Source: an uncultured Eubacteriales bacterium (GTDB lineage: Bacteria; Bacillota; Clostridia; Oscillospirales; Acutalibacteraceae). Taken from it: a stretch of 8,540 nt of DNA. The stretch spans positions 1-8,540 of the forward strand of contig CAKTTT010000100.1 in the NCBI GenBank assembly GCA_934615635.1, read 5' to 3'. The position numbers were made by a program, and so were the translations under genes. This document shows, piece after piece, positions 1 to 6,373 of this stretch. The notes below the pieces were generated by a model. The model made no database searches. It was given only the letters and a program-made list of their open reading frames with translations, and was not told the origin of the DNA. The stretch's first letter is position 1. The number at the start of each line of letters is the position of its first letter.

Positions 1-2
1 TT

Positions 3-25
3 TAGAAAACCCATCGGGTTTTCTA
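3..25. terminator. Bidirectional intrinsic terminator hairpin at window edge
   Basis: The arms TAGAAAACCC (3-12) and GGGTTTTCTA (16-25) pair perfectly around a 3-base ATC loop. A GC core followed by a T run inside the arm is the usual form of a symmetrical terminator that can work on either strand. It most likely ends a plus-strand gene to the left of the window, since rplS has its own hairpins closer to it. Confidence 0.6.
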
Positions 26-108
26 TAGTATACCATGCTTTCGAAAAGGAGAAAAGTCATTTTCCAATAAATTCTCCAAATACCGCCCGGCGCGGCCTCT
101 TCTCCCTC

Positions 109-127
109 AAAAAACTGCCATCGGCAG
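109..127 (-). terminator. rplS: Second, weak rplS terminator with T tract
   Basis: Read on the minus strand, a 5 bp stem (CTGCC / GGCAG, 123-127 and 115-119) with a 3-base loop is followed directly by six T (109-114). The stem is short but the T tract is good. It lies 26 bases past the stronger rplS hairpin, which lacks a T tract, so it may act as a backup. Bases 26-108 and 128-152 show nothing else I can name. Confidence 0.4.
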
Positions 128-152
128 GGTGGACAGGACCGTTTCATAAGCA

Positions 153-186
153 CAGGGCTGTTACGGAATTTTCCGCAACAGCCCTG
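153..186 (-). terminator. rplS: rplS transcription terminator hairpin
   Basis: The 16-base arms at 153-168 and 171-186 pair fully when read as minus-strand RNA, with one G-U pair that would be an A-C mismatch on the plus strand. This supports minus-strand function. The hairpin starts 14 bases after the rplS stop codon. No clear T tract follows, so termination may need the second hairpin at 109-127. Confidence 0.65.
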
Positions 187-200
187 ATTCGACTTTATCC

Positions 201-545
201 TTATTTAATCAATTCCTTAACCTTGGCGGATTTGCCGACGCGGTCACGCAGATAATAAAGCTTGCTGCGGCGAACCTTACCATGCCGGATGATCTTCACA
301 TCCGCCACATTGGGAGAATGCAGCGGGAAAACTCTTTCCACGCCAACGCCGTAGGAAACCCGGCGAACGGTGAAGGTTTCGGCAACGCCGCTGCCGCGCT
401 TGGCGATGACGGTGCCTTCAAACGCCTGGATTCTCTCCCGATCGCCTTCACGGATCTTCACATCCACCCGCACGGTATCGCCGATGCAGAACACCGGGGG
501 ATTCTCCTTCATGCTGTTGCCGTTGATCAATTTCAGAGCGTCCAT
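201..545 (-). CDS. rplS: 50S ribosomal protein L19
   Basis: Ribosomal protein L19 belongs to the large ribosomal subunit and sits near the interface with the small subunit. The 114-residue product carries the family's core: GDTVRVDVKIREGDRERIQ, FEGTVIAKRGSG, FTVRRVSYGVGVERVFPLHSP, and the basic KVRRSKLYYLRDR near the C-terminus. Its length matches the usual 113-118 residues. The chosen ATG (543-545) has AGGAGG (555-560) 9 bases upstream and gives an N-terminus that aligns with known L19 proteins. An in-frame ATG 10 codons earlier (573-575) also has GGAGG (581-585) 5 bases away, so a 124-residue form cannot be excluded. The gene stands alone here, without the rpsP-rimM-trmD neighbours common in Bacillota. 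Two promoters and a structured leader lie upstream. Confidence 0.97.
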   Translation of the reverse strand: MDALKLINGNSMKENPPVFCIGDTVRVDVKIREGDRERIQAFEGTVIAKRGSGVAETFTVRRVSYGVGVERVFPLHSPNVADVKIIRHGKVRRSKLYYLRDRVGKSAKVKELIK

Positions 546-675
546 TGATAAAATCCTCCTCGAATTTTCAGACATTCATGCCTCCAGGGGCAGAGGACTG
601 TCCGCTTTAATGTCTTGCTTTCGCTTGGCATTAACCCCCACCGCCGGACGGAAACCGGCCGCGGATACCAAATAC
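546..675 (-). promoter_or_regulatory. rplS 5' leader, possible autoregulatory structure
   Basis: About 130 bases lie between the predicted start site of the proximal promoter and the rplS ATG. Two hairpins are visible in the minus-strand RNA. One is GCCGG/CCGGC (643-647 with 655-659) with a 7-base loop. The other is TTAATG/CATTAA (607-612 with 629-634), enclosing a 4x4 internal loop and GC-GAAA-GC, a GNRA tetraloop (619-622). A GC-rich run between them could pair with the later CCCC to close a junction. Ribosomal protein leaders for L19 are known in Bacillota. I cannot confirm that this matches that family, so the assignment is inference. Confidence 0.4.
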
Positions 676-681
676 CGATAT

Positions 682-710
682 ATTTTAGCACAACCAACGC
701 AGGATTGCAA
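682..710 (-). promoter_or_regulatory. rplS proximal sigma-A promoter
   Basis: On the minus strand, TTGCAA (705-710) and TAAAAT (682-687) are separated by 17 bases, with TGC directly before the -10 forming an extended -10. The predicted start is near 675. It faces rplS with nothing else between. Confidence 0.75.
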
Positions 711-758
711 GTGTTTTGAAAAAATAATCGTAAGAACTAAGTACTATCCTGAATTTGT

Positions 759-788
759 ATTTTATCATATACCTCCTCCCACCGTCAA
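759..788 (-). promoter_or_regulatory. rplS distal sigma-A promoter
   Basis: On the minus strand, TTGACG (783-788) and TAAAAT (759-764) are separated by 18 bases, with a TGA extended -10. The predicted start is near 752, which would give a leader of about 207 bases that runs through the proximal promoter. It lies back to back with the methyltransferase promoter at 829-857. Confidence 0.65.
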
Positions 789-828
789 GCTGCGGAGAAA
801 TATAAGCCGGCCTCTGATTCCGTATCCC

Positions 829-857
829 TTGCGTTTTCGGCCGGGATGTCCTACAAT
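829..857 (+). promoter_or_regulatory. Sigma-A promoter of the RNA methyltransferase gene
   Basis: TTGCGT (829-834) and TACAAT (852-857) are separated by exactly 17 bases. The predicted start near 864 gives a short leader of about 32 bases. With the two rplS promoters, the 350-base gap at 546-895 is fully explained as a divergent control region. Confidence 0.7.
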
Positions 858-895
858 AGGGTATACATCAACAGTGTGGAAGGGTCGTGCCGACT

Positions 896-1720
896 ATGCC
901 TACGGTGAAAATATTTTCTAAAAACGCGACCTATCAAAAATTCGAGGTGCTGAAGAGCAATCGCAACAAGCGGTATAAATACGCCGAATTTCTGGTGGAG
1001 GGCGTTCGGAACATCAACGGCGCCCTGCAAAACGGCTGGGATATCCGCTCCTTCCTCTACGCGGGAGGCGTTCCCCTGTCCGGCTGGGCGGAGGGGCTGC
1101 TGAACCGGGTGAAAACCCTTGTTAATTATGAACTCACCTCGGCGCTGATGGCGCAGTTAAGCGGGAAGGAGGATACCTCCGAGCTGATGGCGGTCGTCGC
1201 CATGCGGGAGGACAAGCCGGAGCGTCTGGTCCTATCCGGCAATCCGGTGCTGGCTTTGTTTGACCGTCCCTCCAATCGGGGCAATCTGGGCACCATCCTC
1301 CGTTCCTGCGACGCCCTGGGGGTGGAGGCCTTGATCATCACCGGACACGCGGTGGATCTGTACGATCCCGAGGTGGTGGTGTCCTCCATGGGCTCCTTCT
1401 TTCGGGTGCCCGCCCTTCGTTTGACGGACAACGGCGCCGTTGTGGATTTCATTGCGGAGCTGAAACGACGGTTCGACGGCTTTCAGGTCATCGGTACCAC
1501 CGCCCATCGCCAGCATCCCTTATACGGCGTGGACCTGACCAAGCCGACCCTGTTCATGATTGGCAACGAAACGGACGGACTCTGCCGGGCCTTTAAAGAT
1601 AGCTGTGATCTTCTAGCGACGATTCCCATGGCGGAGACAGCCTACGCTTCCTCCTTCAACGTCGGCTGCGCCGCCACCGTCATGTTCTATGAAGCGGCGC
1701 GTCAGCGTGCGCCGCGATAA
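896..1720 (+). CDS. SpoU/TrmH-family RNA 2'-O-methyltransferase
   Basis: Members of this SPOUT family transfer methyl from S-adenosylmethionine to a ribose 2'-OH in rRNA or tRNA, in the cytoplasm. The 274-residue product has an N-terminal part (about 8-105) resembling the L30e-like RNA-binding domain, with FLVEGVRNI. The catalytic knot domain follows with all three family motifs: NRGNLGTILR (128-137, holding the conserved N and R), MIGNETDGL (221-229) and IPMAETAYASSFNV (243-256). The start is ATG 896; a GTG at 887 is only 2 bases from the GGAAGGG at 878-884, which is too close to be used. The ATG has 11 bases of spacing. It is transcribed alone between its own promoter and a strong terminator. 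The exact target nucleotide cannot be told from sequence alone. Confidence 0.92.
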   Translation: MPTVKIFSKNATYQKFEVLKSNRNKRYKYAEFLVEGVRNINGALQNGWDIRSFLYAGGVPLSGWAEGLLNRVKTLVNYELTSALMAQLSGKEDTSELMAVVAMREDKPERLVLSGNPVLALFDRPSNRGNLGTILRSCDALGVEALIITGHAVDLYDPEVVVSSMGSFFRVPALRLTDNGAVVDFIAELKRRFDGFQVIGTTAHRQHPLYGVDLTKPTLFMIGNETDGLCRAFKDSCDLLATIPMAETAYASSFNVGCAATVMFYEAARQRAPR

Positions 1721-1730
1721 CCGCCATATG

Positions 1731-1780
1731 GAACCGCCCCGCCCATCCTGCTCTTATCAGGATGGGCGGGGCGGTTCTCT
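1731..1780 (+). terminator. Strong intrinsic terminator after the methyltransferase
   Basis: A perfect 20 bp stem (1731-1750 with 1758-1777), GC-rich in its middle, closes a 7-base loop and is followed by TCTTT. It begins 10 bases after the stop codon at 1720. The tail is poor in T, but the stem is the most stable in the window. It separates the methyltransferase from sleL. Confidence 0.85.
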
Positions 1781-1783
1781 TTG

Positions 1784-1988
1784 ATGGTTGACAGCGTCTT
1801 TTAATGGCAGAAAAACTTGCGTTAAAAGGAGGATCCGTCCGATTATGGGATGCAGGCGCCGGCCGGTAATACATCTTATAATGACCTTCTTCCGGCAGGT
1901 GCCCGCCTCACCCCATGCCGTACGGCGGCATATACTGGAAGGAAGGCCGTCCCGCAGGACGGCGCCAACCAACGAAAGGAGACCCGCC
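1784..1988 (+). other. sleL upstream region; promoter not resolved
   Basis: This gap must hold the sleL promoter, but no pair of elements fits well. TTGACA (1788-1793) lacks a -10 at the right distance. TATAAT (1877-1882) lacks a -35. TTGCGT (1817-1822) with GATTAT (1841-1846) at 18 bases is only fair. CATATACT (1929-1936) with AC at 1910-1911 loosely resembles a mother-cell sigma-K or sigma-E -10, which would suit a cortex-lytic gene, but this is speculative. A hairpin (GCCGTCC 1946-1952 with GGACGGC 1957-1963, 4-base loop) lies 11 bases before the ribosome binding site. Confidence 0.35.
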
Positions 1989-3272
1989 ATGGACATATAC
2001 GTCGTGCGGTCCGGGGACAGCCTCTACCGGATCGCTCAAAACGCCGGCGTGCCGGAAAGCCGCATCATCGCCGATAACGGGCTGACGTCCTCCACCAATC
2101 TGGTCCCCGGACAAACCCTGGTGATCCAGTATCCCGGCCGTGTGCATACCGTCAGCGGCGGCGAAACCCTCCGCTCAATAGCGGAGCGGTACGGCGTCAC
2201 CATCAACCAGCTTCTGCGCAACAATCCCCAGCTCGGCGGCCTGCCCGCCATCTACCCCGGCCAGACCCTTGTCATCGATTATAACCAGCCCAAGCAGGGC
2301 GAAATGTCTGTCAACGGCTATGCCTATCCTTATATCGATCGGGAGGTTCTGCGCAGGACCCTTCCCTACCTGACCTATATCACCCTGTTTACCTATGGCT
2401 TCACCCCGGAAGGGAATCTCATCGACCTGGACGACGAGGAGGTAATCCGCATCGCCCGGGAATACGGCGTCGCTCCCCTGATGCTGATCTCCACGCTGAC
2501 GGAAGAAGGGACCTTCAGCAATCAGCTCGCCAGCGCGGTGCTCAATAATCCCGAAGCCCAGAACCGGCTGATCGACCAGATCCTGGCAAATCTCCAGGCC
2601 AAAAACTACCACGGACTTGATGTAGACTTTGAGTACATCCTACCGGAGGATCGCGCTGCTTATGTGGACTTTATCCGCAACGTCACCACCCGGCTCAACG
2701 CGGCCGGCTATCAGGTGATCACCGCGCTGGCGCCAAAAACCTCCAGCGATCAGCCCGGCCTGCTTTACGAAGCCCACGACTATCGGGGCATCGGAGAGGC
2801 CAGCAATTTCGTTTTGCTGATGACCTATGAATGGGGATATGCATATGGACCGCCCATGGCTGTATCCCCGCTCAACAAGGTGCAGGAGGTCATCGATTAT
2901 GCTGTGACGCAGATCGACCGGAACAAGATCTTCATGGGCATGCCCAACTACGGCTATAACTGGACGCTTCCCTTTGTCAAGGGAACCTCCCAGGCCCAAT
3001 CCATTTCCAATGTGTGGGCCGTGGAGCTGGCGGGGCAGGTGGGCGCCTACATCCAGTACGATCCCGTCGCCCAGGCTCCCCATTTCAATTACTATGACGA
3101 GCAATGGCGGGAGCATGAGGTCTGGTTCGAGGACGCCCGCAGCGTCCGCGCCAAGCTGGATCTGGTTCCCCTATACGGGCTGCGCGGCGTCAGCTATTGG
3201 AATATCATGAAGTTCTTTCCCCAAAACTGGGCGGTGCTCAACGCGCTGTACACCATCCGGCGGGTGCTCTAA
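1989..3272 (+). CDS. sleL: LysM-GH18 spore-cortex N-acetylglucosaminidase (SleL/YaaH type)
   Basis: SleL/YaaH proteins hydrolyse N-acetylglucosaminyl bonds in cortex fragments during spore germination. The 427 residues match B. subtilis YaaH in length. Two LysM domains come first (about 2-48 and 52-98), each ending in PGQTLVI. They bind peptidoglycan and in this family help place the enzyme in the spore. The GH18 domain (about 105-427) carries GLDVDFEY (209-216), the DxDxE catalytic motif with E215 as acid. Also seen are LMTYEWG (277-283) and MGMPNYGYNW (316-325). There is no signal peptide, as expected for a mother-cell product. ATG 1989 is chosen because AAAGGAG (1975-1981) sits 7 bases upstream and LysM begins at once. 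The frame stays open upstream to 1788, including an ATG at 1845, but that stretch shows no domain. The stop lies 4 bases from the stop of the opposing GH20 gene. Confidence 0.9.
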   Translation: MDIYVVRSGDSLYRIAQNAGVPESRIIADNGLTSSTNLVPGQTLVIQYPGRVHTVSGGETLRSIAERYGVTINQLLRNNPQLGGLPAIYPGQTLVIDYNQPKQGEMSVNGYAYPYIDREVLRRTLPYLTYITLFTYGFTPEGNLIDLDDEEVIRIAREYGVAPLMLISTLTEEGTFSNQLASAVLNNPEAQNRLIDQILANLQAKNYHGLDVDFEYILPEDRAAYVDFIRNVTTRLNAAGYQVITALAPKTSSDQPGLLYEAHDYRGIGEASNFVLLMTYEWGYAYGPPMAVSPLNKVQEVIDYAVTQIDRNKIFMGMPNYGYNWTLPFVKGTSQAQSISNVWAVELAGQVGAYIQYDPVAQAPHFNYYDEQWREHEVWFEDARSVRAKLDLVPLYGLRGVSYWNIMKFFPQNWAVLNALYTIRRVL

Positions 3273-3276
3273 CGCC

Positions 3277-5145
3277 TCAGTTGGCGGCGACCACCGAGGC
3301 GCTCACCTCATAGTGCCACCAATTGCAGCCAGTGGCCAGGCTCACGCCCGGCTCCTGGCGGCAGTCGAAGTACAGCCGCTCCTCCTCCAGCTCCTCCAGC
3401 GCCTTCAGCTCGCCGTCCAGATACGCCTTCACCCGTTTGGCGGCGCTGCGGGCCCTGGTCACCGCTCCGGCGATGCGGATATCCTGCACCTCGAAGCCGA
3501 AGGGCTTGTTTTCCGCCATCCATTGCGTCTCCACACAATCGCGGAAAGTCTCCTCCCGCCGGGCGATTTCCGGCAGTACCTCCTCCGCGAGCCGGAGCAG
3601 CTCCTGCCGGTCGTCTGCTTCATAAGCCTGCTTCAACCGGATGCCCACCGTCGCTTTCAGGGCGAGGGCGCTACACATGGCTTCCAGCACCCGGAACACA
3701 TGGGCGTATCTTCCCGCTCTCTCCGCCGCCTCATGCAGCGCCGCGGCCGTATCCCGATAAAAGGCATCAAAGCCCAGCGCCGCATGACGGTCGAACAGAC
3801 CCACCATGGGATCCTGGAAAAAGAGGTACTTGGCGGGGTTGAAGCCCAGACTCTTGGGCTGCCCGTCGGGCAGATTCGGCAGATCCAGCCGCAGAAAATC
3901 CTCCAGCCTTCCGCCGGTGCAGACGGCGAACCGGGAGGCCAGCTCCTCCTCCGTCACATTTTCATGGAAGCCCAGCTCCGCGAACAATTGGATGCCGGGC
4001 AGGGCGGCGTATATGCTGGCATCGCCCCCGTTATCCCCCCAAGCAGTGGCGAAAACCCGCTTTACCCCGAACTGGCGGCAGGCGGACAGCGCCAGGCGGG
4101 ATACCTTCAGGCTGTGCAGCATTTCCGGCGCGTAGCCGCTCCATTTCCATGAGCCGCCGGCGAAGGTCAGCTCTGGGGAGAGTTTGCCCATCTGGCGGAG
4201 ATTGAACTCGTAGGTTTCCCGGCGGTCGGCGTAATAATCCCAGTAGATCAGGGATAGATCCTCCGGCACCTGCTTCAACTGGGAGGCGTCCACTCCTTCC
4301 TCGGAATGATAATCCTGACCGGTCAGGGCGAAAAACATATCCCCCCACATCATGGGCTGGAAGCCGTACCGGCGGCAGATGTCCATCACCCGTTCCAGAT
4401 GGCGATACATGATGTCGATGCCCTTGCTTTCGCCAAAGAGCTTTCGGTGCCGTCCCAGCCCCAGATTGGCGGCTTCATCCATGCCGATGTGGATCCTCTT
4501 AGTGCGAAAAGCCTCGCGACAGCTCTTGATCATCTTCTCGATCAGCGCGTAAGTGGGCTCGTAATCCGCCAGCAGAATATCGTCGATGTCCCGCAGCTCG
4601 GCATATGCGTTCCAGCGCAGCGCCGCATTGAGATGAGCCAGGGTCTGGATGCAGGGGACCATCTCCACCCCGAATTCCGCCGCGTACGCATCCAGCTCGC
4701 GCAGCTCCTCCCGGTTGTATCGTCCCCGCATATAGCCGAAATAGGGCTCTCCCTCCACCTCGTATGTGTCCTCGGTGTACAGCATCAGAGTGTTATGCCC
4801 CATCAGCGCCAGCGTCCGGATCAGCTCCTTCACCGTGTCGAGATTCAGCACCGCGTTGCGGGAGCAGTCCGCCATCATCCCATTGCCCTCGAAAGCTGCA
4901 TCCTCCTCCAGCCGGAAGGACTCCTCCGCTTCATGCTCCGCCGCCAGCCCCAGCGCCCGGAAGAAATAAGCCCGTTCCGAGCTGGCGATCACCAACCGAT
5001 CCCCTTCCCGGCTGACAGACAGGCCCGGCCGCTCCCGGCCCTCGGTCACCAGCTCCACACCCTCGCAGCCGCCGTCCATGCCCAGCCGTTCCAAAATTTC
5101 TCTCGTCGCCCGGTCCGCGCCGATGCTGTTGATTTTCAGATGCAT
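3277..5145 (-). CDS. GH20 beta-N-acetylhexosaminidase, cytoplasmic
   Basis: GH20 enzymes remove terminal beta-linked GlcNAc or GalNAc by substrate-assisted catalysis. In this 622-residue protein, an N-terminal region (1-85) looks like the usual alpha/beta GH20b domain. The catalytic barrel (about 86-390) has MADCSRN (91-97), TEDTYEVEGEPYFGYMRGRY (124-143), CIQTLAHLN (165-173), HIGMDEA (219-225) with the catalytic pair D223-E224, PMMWGDMFF (264-272) and TAWGDNGGD (367-375). A helical tail of about 220 residues (400-622) is not a domain I can name. There is no signal peptide, so it probably acts on imported oligosaccharides or recycled wall fragments. ATG 5143-5145 is preferred, with GGAAGG (5152-5157) 6 bases upstream; earlier in-frame ATG/TTG codons at 5167-5172 lack a site and fall at the predicted transcript start. 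It has its own promoter. Confidence 0.9.
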   Translation of the reverse strand: MHLKINSIGADRATREILERLGMDGGCEGVELVTEGRERPGLSVSREGDRLVIASSERAYFFRALGLAAEHEAEESFRLEEDAAFEGNGMMADCSRNAVLNLDTVKELIRTLALMGHNTLMLYTEDTYEVEGEPYFGYMRGRYNREELRELDAYAAEFGVEMVPCIQTLAHLNAALRWNAYAELRDIDDILLADYEPTYALIEKMIKSCREAFRTKRIHIGMDEAANLGLGRHRKLFGESKGIDIMYRHLERVMDICRRYGFQPMMWGDMFFALTGQDYHSEEGVDASQLKQVPEDLSLIYWDYYADRRETYEFNLRQMGKLSPELTFAGGSWKWSGYAPEMLHSLKVSRLALSACRQFGVKRVFATAWGDNGGDASIYAALPGIQLFAELGFHENVTEEELASRFAVCTGGRLEDFLRLDLPNLPDGQPKSLGFNPAKYLFFQDPMVGLFDRHAALGFDAFYRDTAAALHEAAERAGRYAHVFRVLEAMCSALALKATVGIRLKQAYEADDRQELLRLAEEVLPEIARREETFRDCVETQWMAENKPFGFEVQDIRIAGAVTRARSAAKRVKAYLDGELKALEELEEERLYFDCRQEPGVSLATGCNWWHYEVSASVVAAN

Positions 5146-5178
5146 CCTTGTCCTTCCTTTCTGTTCCATCAAGGTAAT

Positions 5179-5207
5179 ATTTTAAATATAACCATATGTG
5201 ATTTTAA
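5179..5207 (-). promoter_or_regulatory. Probable promoter of the GH20 gene
   Basis: On the minus strand, TTAAAA (5202-5207) and TAAAAT (5179-5184) are separated by 17 bases in an AT-rich stretch. The start would be near 5172, giving a leader of about 27 bases. The -35 is weak (4 of 6), so an activator or another sigma factor could be involved. Confidence 0.5.
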
Positions 5208-5221
5208 GCATACTGTAGCAC

Positions 5222-5251
5222 AAAACCGCCGCCCTGTAAACGGGGCGGCGG
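5222..5251 (-). terminator. Terminator of the aldo/keto reductase operon
   Basis: Read on the minus strand, CCGCCGCCC (5243-5251) pairs with GGGCGGCGG (5226-5234) around an 8-base loop and is followed by TTTTG. This is a typical intrinsic terminator. It ends the transcript from 6743-6771 and insulates the GH20 promoter just beyond. The other strand has AAATTTT after the stem, so weak plus-strand function is possible. Confidence 0.85.
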
Positions 5252-5279
5252 CAAATTTTAACATTCTTTATTTCCTGCT

Positions 5280-5402
5280 TTATCTTGTAACGCTGCGTCG
5301 CCGTTTCCGGCTGGGGTAACGCCATACGGTGAAGGGCAGCTTGATGCTTTCGGCGCTCTTGTATTCTCTATTGTCCCGGTCTCGCGGATAAAATACGGTC
5401 AT
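5280..5402 (-). CDS. Possible 40-residue basic peptide, unknown
   Basis: I do not recognise this product. The ATG (5400-5402) lies 29 bases after the aldo/keto reductase stop, in a different frame and before the operon terminator. The peptide has FYPRDRDNREYK, then SIKLPFTVWRYPS, and a highly basic end (SRKRRRSVTR). Codon choice in its middle (AAG AGC GCC GAA AGC ATC AAG CTG CCC TTC ACC) is like that of the neighbouring genes. Against it, no good ribosome binding site precedes the ATG. The frame is open further up to an ATG at 5474 inside the reductase gene, also without a usable site. It could be a small gene, a remnant of a longer gene, or chance in a 3' untranslated region. Confidence 0.3.
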   Translation of the reverse strand: MTVFYPRDRDNREYKSAESIKLPFTVWRYPSRKRRRSVTR

Positions 5403-5431
5403 AGAGCGGTGGCCGCCCCACGCTTTGATCC

Positions 5432-6346
5432 TCAGGGCAGGGTATTGCCCGCCGCCAGATACACCGCGTACCATTCCTCCCGGGTCAGCTCCACCTGCGC
5501 TCCCCGGCAGATATCCGCCAGCCGCGCCGCCTTGGTGGTGCCCACGATGGGCTGCATATGGGCGGGATGCCGCAAAATCCAGGCGATCACCAGGGCGCTT
5601 TCACTCACACCCTTCTCCGCCGCCAGCTCTTTCAGCACCCGGTTGAGCTCCGGATACTTCTCGCTGCCCAGAAACACCCCCTGGAAAAAGCCGTACTGGT
5701 AGGGCGACCAGGGCTGAATCGTGATGCCTTTAAGCCGGCAGTATTCCAGCACGCCGCCGTCCCGGACGGCCGCCGGCGCGTCCGTCATGTTCACATGAAG
5801 CCCCGCGTCGATCATGCCGGTGTGGGCCGGGCCGAACTGGAGCTGGTTGGCGATCAGCTTCTGATGAAGGAAGGAGCCCAACAGCTCCATCTGCAGGGGA
5901 TTCTGGTTGCTGACGCCGAAATACCGGACCTTGCCGGCGGCGTGAAGCCGGTCGAATGCCTCCGCCACCTCCTCCGGCTCCATCAACGTATCCGGCCGAT
6001 GGAGAAGCAGCACATCCAGATAATCGGTTTCCAGCCGTTTCAGGCTTCCCTCCACGGCGGACAGGATATGCTCCCGGGAAAAATCATAGCATCCGGGACG
6101 GATGCCGCATTTCGATTGGATCCGCATCCGCTCCCGGGGAATCCCGGCGGATTTCACCGCCCTGGCAAACATCCGCTCCGATTCTCCGCCGCCATAGATA
6201 TCGGCGTGGTCGAAAAAATCGATGCCCTTTTCCATCGCAGTAGCCAGCAGGGCGACCGCCTCCCCCTCCTGCAGCGTATTGATCCGCATACAACCCAGGG
6301 AAACCGCCGAGGCGGGCAAAACACCGCCCACACAAATTTGCTTCAC
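5432..6346 (-). CDS. Aldo/keto reductase, YdhF-like
   Basis: This 304-residue protein is a complete NAD(P)H-dependent aldo/keto reductase, a cytoplasmic family that reduces carbonyl groups. The catalytic tetrad is visible: D46 and Y51 in FFDHADIYGGGE, K79 in IQSKCGI and H116 in LLLHRPD. GKVRYFGVSNQNP (138-150), PWSPYQYG (212-219) and the cofactor-binding PIVGTTKAARL (266-276) follow in the normal order. The C-terminal LTREEWYAVYLAAGN resembles YdhF-type members. The start is GTG (6344-6346) with AGGAGG (6355-6360) 8 bases upstream. It lies 27 bases after the small membrane-protein gene with no terminator between, so the two are probably one operon. The substrate cannot be told. Confidence 0.92.
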   Translation of the reverse strand: MKQICVGGVLPASAVSLGCMRINTLQEGEAVALLATAMEKGIDFFDHADIYGGGESERMFARAVKSAGIPRERMRIQSKCGIRPGCYDFSREHILSAVEGSLKRLETDYLDVLLLHRPDTLMEPEEVAEAFDRLHAAGKVRYFGVSNQNPLQMELLGSFLHQKLIANQLQFGPAHTGMIDAGLHVNMTDAPAAVRDGGVLEYCRLKGITIQPWSPYQYGFFQGVFLGSEKYPELNRVLKELAAEKGVSESALVIAWILRHPAHMQPIVGTTKAARLADICRGAQVELTREEWYAVYLAAGNTLP

Positions 6347-6373
6347 GCTTCCTTCCTCCTCTTCCCGGCGCGG

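Noticed and set aside
685..768. A 27-codon minus-strand frame with GGAGGAGG just before its ATG, upstream of rplS.
   Set aside because: The GGAGGAGG and the ATG lie within the spacer of the distal rplS promoter (759-788), so they precede the transcript start. The stop codon overlaps the next -10 box.
370..921. A 183-codon plus-strand frame across rplS and the promoter region.
   Set aside because: It is antisense to L19, shows no domain, and runs through three promoters and the methyltransferase start.
1788..1882. A perfect TTGACA (1788-1793) and a perfect TATAAT (1877-1882) before sleL.
   Set aside because: They are 83 bases apart and cannot form one promoter; neither has a good partner at 16-18 bases.
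1788..1988. A 67-codon N-terminal extension of SleL.
   Set aside because: The ATG at 1989 has AAAGGAG at 7 bases and is followed at once by LysM; the upstream codons are Arg- and Pro-rich and lack any domain.
4306..5319. A 337-codon plus-strand frame opposite the GH20 gene.
   Set aside because: It is a by-product of GC-rich codon use on the other strand; it has no ribosome binding site, and its composition (many His, Gln, Pro) is typical of antisense frames.
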